Shown here: positions 58,817 to 64,000 of the stretch, in pieces
How the letters are laid out: each line of letters starts with the position of its first letter
How positions within the stretch are numbered: position 1 is the stretch's first letter
Origin: Hyphomonadaceae bacterium
Lineage (GTDB): Bacteria > Pseudomonadota > Alphaproteobacteria > Caulobacterales > Aquidulcibacteraceae
NCBI GenBank assembly: GCA_016791385.1
Contig: JAEUMR010000068.1
Location: 1-64,000 of the forward strand
Reading direction: 5' to 3'
Length of the DNA: 64,000 nucleotides
Notes under the pieces: generated by a model
Databases searched by the model: none
What the model saw: the letters and a program-made list of their open reading frames with translations, nothing else
What the model was told of the DNA's origin: nothing
Position numbers and translations under genes: made by a program

Positions 58817-61060
58817 ATGAACGTGGTCTCGATCAGGCGCGGGGAAGAAGACTTTTTCGAGCCCGAGCGTCCTCCTGAGGAAGATCAGGGCGCGGCGCTG
58901 CGCAATCTCTACGCTATCTTTCTGCGCCGCTGGCGCCTGATCGCGGCGGCGGCGATCGTCGTGTTCGCCGCGGTCATGACCTACACGCTGCTGTCGCCGA
59001 AGGTGTATACCGCCACGGCGCTGATCATGGTCAATCCCGGCCGCGAGCAGGTGATCGCCCAAGAGCAGATGATCGAAAATTCCGCGCCGAGTTCGGCGGC
59101 GGTGGATTCCGAGATCGAGGTGCTGCGCTCGATGCTCTTGAGCACGCGTCTGGCCGAAGCGGAAAACCTGATCGAGGATCCTGAGTGGAACAGCGCGCTG
59201 CGCCCGCCAGGACCTTTGTCGATGGCGCTGGCGCCGATCCAGGCGCTGTTTGCCCAGGCAAACGAGCCGGACGCGGCCGATCGAGAAGAGAGCCAGCGCG
59301 ATCAGGTGGCGCGCGCGGTCAACAAAGCCATCAGCGTGCGCCGCCGCGGTTTGAGCTACGGCATCGAGATCTCGCTCGACGCGGGCAGTCCGCGCCGCGC
59401 CGCCGAATTGCTGAACCGCTTTACCCAGCTTTATCTGTCGGCGCAGACCGAGGCCCGGTTCGAGGCTTCGCAGCGGGCCAATTCCTGGCTCTCGGGGCGG
59501 CTCGAGGAATTGCGCCGCGAAGTGCAGACCAAGGAGCGCGCGGCCGAACAATATCGCCTGGCCAACGGCTTGTCGGTGGCGGCTGGAGGCGCAGAATCGC
59601 AGGCGCCGCAATCGGAAGAAGTGCAGACCATGTTGGTGCAGTCGCGCGCTGACCTGGCCGAAAAGGAAGCGCGCCTGCGCCAATTGCGCACGCTGTTGCA
59701 GGGCGGAGGCTCGGCCGATTCACTGGCGCCGGCGCTGTCTTCGCAGACCATCACCGAATTGCGCACGCGTGAAGCCGATCTGGCCCAGCGCGTGGCTGAA
59801 TTGCGCCGCCGTTATTCGGCCGAGCATCCGACCGTGCTCGCAGCCGAGACCGAGCTCGACAATGTGCGCCAGCGCATTCAGGACGAAATCCGCCGCATCG
59901 CCGCCAATCTGCAGAACGAAGTCGATGTCGCGCGCGCCCGTCTTGGCACGCTGCAAGGCTCGTTCGGCGGCGTCGCCGGCGCGGCCGAGACCGACAACGA
60001 GGCGGTGATCCATTATCGCGAATTGCTGCGCGATGCGGCCGCCGCCCGCTCGGTGCATGAGAGTTTCCTGCAGCGCTATCACGAAGTCGCCGACCAGGGC
60101 GAATTGCCGATCGCCACCTCGCGCGTGGTCTCCCCGGCGCTGGCGCCGAGCGCGCCATCCAAACCCAACATGACCTCTTCGCTGCTGATGGCGGTGCTGC
60201 TGGCGGGCCTGACCGGGGCTGGACTTGCGTTCCTGATCGAGACCCTCGACGCCTCGATCGGCAATGCCGAGGACGCCGAGCGCAAGGTTGGCGCGCCAAC
60301 GCTGGCTTCGGTGCCGATGCTGAAGCCGCACGATTATCGCGCCTCGGCCCCGCACCGGCGCAATCCGGCCGATTATCTGGTCGACAAGCCCGCTTCCGCT
60401 TTCGCCGAGGCGCTGCGCGTCTTGCGCACCGCGATCGGCCATGTGCGGCTCGATCACAAACCGAAAGTCATCGCCATCACCTCGGCGCTGCCGAACGAAG
60501 GCAAGACCACGACTGCGCTCTGTCTTGCCCGCATCGCGGCGATGTCAGGTCAGCGCGTGGTGATCGTCGATTGCGACCTGCGCCGCCGCTCGCTGAGCGC
60601 GCTGCTGGCGCCGCACAGCCAGGCGGGCCTGTTGCAGGTGCTGAGCGGAGAGCGGGCCTGGAGCGAGGCGCTGATCCAGGACAGCGACAGCGATGTGCAT
60701 GTGCTGCCCGCGCCTGGGGCGCGGTTTACGCCCCAGGATGTGTTTGCATCCCAAGCCATGGCGCGGTTGATCGAGGATTTGCGCGCCGCTTACGATGTGG
60801 TGCTGCTCGATTGCGCCCCGGTGCTGGCGATCGCCGAGACGCGCACCATCGCCGAGCGCGCCGATGCGACCTTGTTTGTGGTGCGCGCCGACAAGACCCC
60901 AGCCGCGGCTGTGAAGACGGCGGTGCGCGAAGTGCGCGCCTCTGGCGCGACGATAGCGGGGCTTACGCTCAATTATGTCGATCCGCGCCGGCCCGGGCGT
61001 GGCGGGGCTTATGGCGACAGCCTCTATTATTCGTACGCGCGCGGCTATTATCACCAATAA
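58817..61060 (+). CDS. polysaccharide co-polymerase and tyrosine autokinase (Wzc family)
   Basis: A 747-residue inner-membrane protein. A Wzz domain with membrane segments at about residues 37-57 and 453-475 flanks a long coiled coil. The C-terminal BY-kinase has ITSALPNEGKTTTA (Walker A), VVIVDCDLRRRS (Walker A') and VVLLDCAPVL (Walker B), and a tyrosine-rich tail (SLYYSYARGYYHQ) for autophosphorylation. It controls chain length and export with Wza. Confidence 0.92.
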   Translation: MNVVSIRRGEEDFFEPERPPEEDQGAALRNLYAIFLRRWRLIAAAAIVVFAAVMTYTLLSPKVYTATALIMVNPGREQVIAQEQMIENSAPSSAAVDSEIEVLRSMLLSTRLAEAENLIEDPEWNSALRPPGPLSMALAPIQALFAQANEPDAADREESQRDQVARAVNKAISVRRRGLSYGIEISLDAGSPRRAAELLNRFTQLYLSAQTEARFEASQRANSWLSGRLEELRREVQTKERAAEQYRLANGLSVAAGGAESQAPQSEEVQTMLVQSRADLAEKEARLRQLRTLLQGGGSADSLAPALSSQTITELRTREADLAQRVAELRRRYSAEHPTVLAAETELDNVRQRIQDEIRRIAANLQNEVDVARARLGTLQGSFGGVAGAAETDNEAVIHYRELLRDAAAARSVHESFLQRYHEVADQGELPIATSRVVSPALAPSAPSKPNMTSSLLMAVLLAGLTGAGLAFLIETLDASIGNAEDAERKVGAPTLASVPMLKPHDYRASAPHRRNPADYLVDKPASAFAEALRVLRTAIGHVRLDHKPKVIAITSALPNEGKTTTALCLARIAAMSGQRVVIVDCDLRRRSLSALLAPHSQAGLLQVLSGERAWSEALIQDSDSDVHVLPAPGARFTPQDVFASQAMARLIEDLRAAYDVVLLDCAPVLAIAETRTIAERADATLFVVRADKTPAAAVKTAVREVRASGATIAGLTLNYVDPRRPGRGGAYGDSLYYSYARGYYHQ

Positions 61061-61153
61061 TGGCTACGGGCGCCACGCCGCGTGATGGTTTTCAGACAGC
61101 GCCTGTGACTGTCATCACTGCTTTCTTGCATCGCCGCTAACAAACAAAGTTAG

Positions 61154-61176
61154 GTTAGCAATTCTACGTTGCTAAC
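61154..61176 (+). promoter_or_regulatory. GTTAGCA-N9-TGCTAAC inverted repeat before the sugar transferase
   Basis: Exact seven-base arms. Two further TTAGCG words follow at 61178-61183 and 61191-61196. It is the longest dyad of the GTTAG/CTAAC family. Confidence 0.5.
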
Positions 61177-61216
61177 ATTAGCGTGAATGGTTAGCGTTCC
61201 CCAACAAAGGTGGGGA

Positions 61217-61915
61217 ATGGGTGCTGGGTTATCTCCACAGGCGTATGCCGCGCGCGCGCACGCGGGCTCGAACGCTCAAGGCGGCGTCGCCGCATCGGCT
61301 GAAATCATCGACCTGACCCGGGCGCTTGCAGCGGCGCGCGTGCGTGCTTTGTCGGCGCGCAAGCGCCTGTTCGATCTGGCGCTGGCCAGCACTGCGCTGC
61401 TCACGCTCGCGCCGCTCTTGCTGCTGATCTGGTTGGCGATCCGTCTCACCAGCACGGGCCCTGGGCTCTATTGGTCGGCGCGCGCGGGCCGGGGCGGACG
61501 CGTTTTTCTGATGCCGAAATTCAGGACCATGCTGGCGAGCGCGCCGCAGACCCCGCGCGAGACGCTTGAAGCGGCCGACACTTTGGTCACCCCGCTCGGC
61601 AAGCTGCTGCGGCGCTGGAGCCTCGATGAGCTGCCGCAGCTCTTTTCCATCCTCAAAGGCGATATGAGCTTTATCGGTCCGCGTCCGCTGATGCCCGAGG
61701 ATCCAGCCCATATCGCGCGGCTCAAATTCCCGGCAAGCCTCGCCGTGCGTCCAGGCCTTAGCGGTCTGGCGCAGGTGCGGGGCCGCAATCTGGTTTCGCC
61801 GCGGCGCAAGGCCCGGCTTGACGCGCTTTATGCGCGGGTGCGCTCAGGCCCGCTCGACATCGCCCTGATCGGGCGCACCGCCATCGTGCTGGTGACGGGC
61901 CGGGGCTTCATCTGA
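61217..61915 (+). CDS. undecaprenyl-phosphate sugar transferase (WcaJ/EpsL-like)
   Basis: This 232-residue enzyme starts the repeat unit by moving a sugar-phosphate to undecaprenyl phosphate. A membrane hairpin lies at about residues 52-75. Typical blocks are PKFRTM, RRWSLDELPQLFSILKGDMSFIGPRPL and VRPGLSGLAQVRGR. I chose ATG 61217 because AAAGG lies at good distance; ATG 61187 is in frame, ten codons earlier, but has no site and lies inside the motif region. Confidence 0.9.
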   Translation: MGAGLSPQAYAARAHAGSNAQGGVAASAEIIDLTRALAAARVRALSARKRLFDLALASTALLTLAPLLLLIWLAIRLTSTGPGLYWSARAGRGGRVFLMPKFRTMLASAPQTPRETLEAADTLVTPLGKLLRRWSLDELPQLFSILKGDMSFIGPRPLMPEDPAHIARLKFPASLAVRPGLSGLAQVRGRNLVSPRRKARLDALYARVRSGPLDIALIGRTAIVLVTGRGFI

Positions 61916-62460
61916 TGCAGACGCTGGAGCAAGCCGGGGAGGGCGCCGATGCAGGCCCAGCGCGGCGCTGGTATCTGGTGCAAGCGCAGACCGGGCGCGA
62001 GCAGATCGCGTTCGAACATCTCAAACGGCAGGGCTTTTTTCCGTTCCTGCCCTCGACCTGGCGCAGCATCCGCCATGCGCGCAAGATCCGCACCGAGCGC
62101 TGCGCCTATTTTCCCGGCTATTTGTTCGTCGCGCTCGATCTTGAACGCGAGCGCTGGCGTTCGATCGACGGCACGTTCGGGGTGGTGCAGATCGTCAAGG
62201 CGTCAGGGCGTCCGCTGGCTGCGCCCAAAGGTCTGGTCGAAGCCTTGCTGGGGCTGGTCGACAGCGACGGCGCCATCAAAAGGCTCGATGAGAGCGTGTT
62301 GCAGGCCGGCGACCGGGTGCGCCTGATCCGCGGCCCATTCGCCGAGCACTTAGCCAAAGTGGAGCGCGCCGACGGGCGCGAGCGCGTGCGCATTCTGCTC
62401 TCGATGATGGGCCAGGCGGTGCCGGTCGAAGTCTCGCGCCAGGATTTGGCGCTGGCCTGA
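61915..62460 (+). CDS. NusG-like transcription antiterminator (RfaH/UpxY-type)
   Basis: A 181-residue NusG paralogue. The NGN domain runs from RRWYLVQAQTGREQIAFEHLKRQGFFPFLPSTW to YFPGYLFVALDLE, and the C-terminal KOW motif from GDRVRLIRGPFAEHLAKVE. Such specialised factors let RNA polymerase read through long polysaccharide operons. The ATG overlaps the sugar-transferase stop (TGATG). Confidence 0.88.
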   Translation: MQTLEQAGEGADAGPARRWYLVQAQTGREQIAFEHLKRQGFFPFLPSTWRSIRHARKIRTERCAYFPGYLFVALDLERERWRSIDGTFGVVQIVKASGRPLAAPKGLVEALLGLVDSDGAIKRLDESVLQAGDRVRLIRGPFAEHLAKVERADGRERVRILLSMMGQAVPVEVSRQDLALA

Positions 62461-62556
62461 ACGGTCGGCGATGCAGAATCTGATCGCGGGCTCTTACTGC
62501 GCCCATGGTCGGAGGCGAACCTGGGTCATGGCCAAAACGCCAGAGCGAGCGAGCCC

Positions 62557-63252
62557 ATGCCGCTGAGCCGCGCCGGGCAAGCCGCGATCTTCGATCTTGA
62601 CGGCGTGCTGGCTTCAACCTCGGCGCTGCACCTGATCTCCTGGCGCCAGGCGGCGAACGCCTTCGGGATCGAGCCCGATGAGGCCGCCCTTGCCGCCACG
62701 CGCAGTGTCGGGCGTGCGCTGGCGCTGCAGCGCTTGCTGCACAGCGCCGGCGTTCAGCTCACAGAGGCGCATAAGCAGGCGCTGATGCAATTGAAAAACC
62801 GGCGCTATCTGGAATTGATTGAGGCGCTGTCGCCGGCCGACGCTCTGCCAGGCGCGCGGGCGGCGCTGGAGCGCTGCCGCGCGCTCGGGCTTCGCATCGG
62901 TGTTGCCTCAGCCAGCCTCAACGCGCCTCTGGTGCTGACCCGGTTGCAGTTCAGCGCATTGATCGATTGGGTTGTCGATCCGCGCACGCTGCAGCGGCCC
63001 AAGCCGGACGCGCAGGCTTATCTGGCCGCCTGCGCCGCGTTGGCGATACCTCCTGCGCGCGCGATCGGGCTTGAGGATTCGCCCGAGGCTGCAGCCAATC
63101 TGGTGCGGGCGGGGCTTTATGGCATTGGCGTCGGCGCCAAGAGCGCGCAGCTGGCGGGCGCTGGATGCAGCGAGTGCATCGACACGCTGGCGCACTGGTG
63201 CGTCGATGCAAGCGTTGCGCGCCTGCGCGCGCACGCGTTGAACCCAGATTGA
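62557..63252 (+). CDS. beta-phosphoglucomutase-like HAD enzyme
   Basis: A 231-residue HAD-family protein with FDLDGVLASTSALHLISWRQAANAFGI (nucleophile and acid Asp pair), GIASASLN-like GVASASLNAP (motif 2), KPDAQAYLAAC with the motif-3 Lys, and GLEDSPEAAANLVRAG. Beta-phosphoglucomutase activity, supplying glucose-6-phosphate interconversion, is likely. Confidence 0.82.
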   Translation: MPLSRAGQAAIFDLDGVLASTSALHLISWRQAANAFGIEPDEAALAATRSVGRALALQRLLHSAGVQLTEAHKQALMQLKNRRYLELIEALSPADALPGARAALERCRALGLRIGVASASLNAPLVLTRLQFSALIDWVVDPRTLQRPKPDAQAYLAACAALAIPPARAIGLEDSPEAAANLVRAGLYGIGVGAKSAQLAGAGCSECIDTLAHWCVDASVARLRAHALNPD

Positions 63253-63402
63253 GGAATGAGATGCGGCCGGCGCTCGCCGCCGCTTCATTTCGTTGCTGCA
63301 TCGGCGCGCCGGATGTGGCACTTTATTACCCGTGCGATGAAGGCGAGGCCCTGCACGGCAAGCGGCCCGCAGCCATAGAGCGCCGGGTGAAGGAGGCGGC
63401 CC

Positions 63403-63564
63403 GTGAAGCTGGGCGAGTGGCTAGATGAGCTGGGGCTTGGCTTTACAGCGCTCGGCGCGTTGCTGGCGCTAGCGCTGCTGACCGCGGCTGAGCATCAGGC
63501 GCGGGCGCAAGTGCAACGCCATGATGGCGAAGGCGGCGACGGACGCAGCGCGCAGCGCCGCTAG
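63403..63564 (+). CDS. small membrane protein, 53 residues
   Basis: GTG at 63403 lies six bases after a perfect AGGAGG. The product MKLGEWLDELGLGFTAL has an amphipathic start, one membrane helix (residues 12-28) and a polar, basic tail (ARAQVQRHDGEGGDGRSAQRR). No family recognised. It stands after the beta-phosphoglucomutase-like gene. Confidence 0.6.
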   Translation: MKLGEWLDELGLGFTALGALLALALLTAAEHQARAQVQRHDGEGGDGRSAQRR

Positions 63565-63765
63565 CGCAGCACCATAGCGCTGCTCTTGGCGCTCTTGTTG
63601 TTGGCGCGGCGGAGTGGCAGTCCAGGGCAGAGGTCCCGTCGCCTTGGGTACGCGGCGGACCATGCGCAGCCCGATGGTGCAACCTCGCCGATGGCGGCGC
63701 GCGTGGGGAGGCCAAAGAGGCCCACGCGTTGACTTTGCCGGTGCAATGGACTGAAGCTGGCCGCG

Positions 63766-64000
63766 ATGGGGCGCCTGGCATTTGTGTTGTACCTGATTGG
63801 CGCGGCAGGCTGCGCGCCCGCGCCATCGGCGCCTGAGGCGCCGGCGTCTTCCGCGCCTGTGCAGGCGGTGCAGCTGCAGCAGGCCGAGGCGGCTGCCGTC
63901 TCATGCTCTTATGCCGAAGCGCCCACATTTCAGATCGGCGAGGTCCGCGCTTCGCCTGGCGGCGAGCCGCTGCTCGGGGAAGAGATCGCTCCGCAGTTTT
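63766..64000 (+). CDS. lipoprotein, partial (runs off the right edge)
   Basis: The frame from ATG 63766 stays open to the window end (78 codons). MGRLAFVLYLIGAAGC is a lipoprotein signal, with lipid Cys16, followed by a proline/alanine linker and VSCSYAEAPTFQIGEVRASPGG. No domain can be named from the fragment. Confidence 0.6.
   Translation, partial: MGRLAFVLYLIGAAGCAPAPSAPEAPASSAPVQAVQLQQAEAAAVSCSYAEAPTFQIGEVRASPGGEPLLGEEIAPQF

Noticed and set aside
63261..63428. 55-codon frame with a GAGGAA site before ATG 63261
   Set aside because: Possible, but it overlaps the better supported small membrane gene and its product has no structural signature.
1..64000. CRISPR arrays, rRNA and tRNA genes
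   Set aside because: No regularly spaced repeats of CRISPR length and no recognisable tRNA or rRNA segments were seen on either strand; a short or divergent tRNA could still have been missed without a folding search.

Overview
High-GC DNA with alphaproteobacterial character. A STN-type TonB receptor with a FecR/ECF sigma pair, an Atxe-like lasso peptide isopeptidase and a Trb-type conjugation operon together point to Caulobacterales/Hyphomonadales or a sphingomonad relative; this is inferred from gene families, since no rRNA or tRNA gene is visible. The window is a conjugative-element landscape followed by ordinary chromosomal genes and an exopolysaccharide locus.

Layout. 0.5-1.6 kb: an IS110-family transposase. 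1.9-7.2 kb (mostly minus): maintenance and establishment genes of an integrative conjugative element (traF, ardC-like, ssb, parB) with a Phd-like/PIN toxin-antitoxin pair inserted on the plus strand. 7.5-10.5 kb (plus): a quorum-sensing block, luxR, luxI, a phytanoyl-CoA-dioxygenase-like gene and a GntR-type regulator. 10.5-13.3 kb (plus): a lasso peptide cluster with two precursor genes, the fused RRE/cysteine protease B and the cyclase C. 13.3-18.2 kb (minus): a lasso isopeptidase and a TonB-dependent receptor, converging on the cyclase. 18.5-21.5 kb: an internally duplicated winged-helix protein, FecR and an ECF sigma factor. 21.6-34 kb: an accessory patchwork bordered by three related tyrosine recombinases (one frameshifted, one intact, one remnant), carrying the Hen1/Pnkp RNA-repair pair, Fic and BrnT toxin-antitoxin pairs, a WYL regulator with NIPSNAP and DUF1579-like genes, and a second IS110 element. 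34.4-45.8 kb (plus): traG and the trbBCDEJLFGI type IV secretion operon, ending with two small DNA-binding proteins. 45.9-48.7 kb: a degraded nucleotidyltransferase, a DnaQ-like exonuclease and a secreted S1/P1 nuclease. 49-64 kb: an exopolysaccharide locus (Wzy/ligase-like, Wza, beta-barrel, Wzc kinase, sugar transferase, NusG-like factor, beta-phosphoglucomutase-like gene) with accessory genes.

How it fits together. The most notable unit is 7.5-21.2 kb. Its genes could sense cell density, make two class II lasso peptides, import a lasso-related ligand through an outer-membrane receptor, signal that import through FecR and sigma, and open the lasso ring with an isopeptidase. Four GATC-centred half-sites spaced exactly 12 bases apart lie directly before the first precursor. 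One of these 10-base words recurs before the receptor gene. Because the quorum genes also adjoin parB of a Trb-type element, they may control conjugation instead of, or as well as, the peptide. Separately, ardC, ssb and parB share a leader design: a perfect GC-rich hairpin shortly before a GGAG ribosome site.
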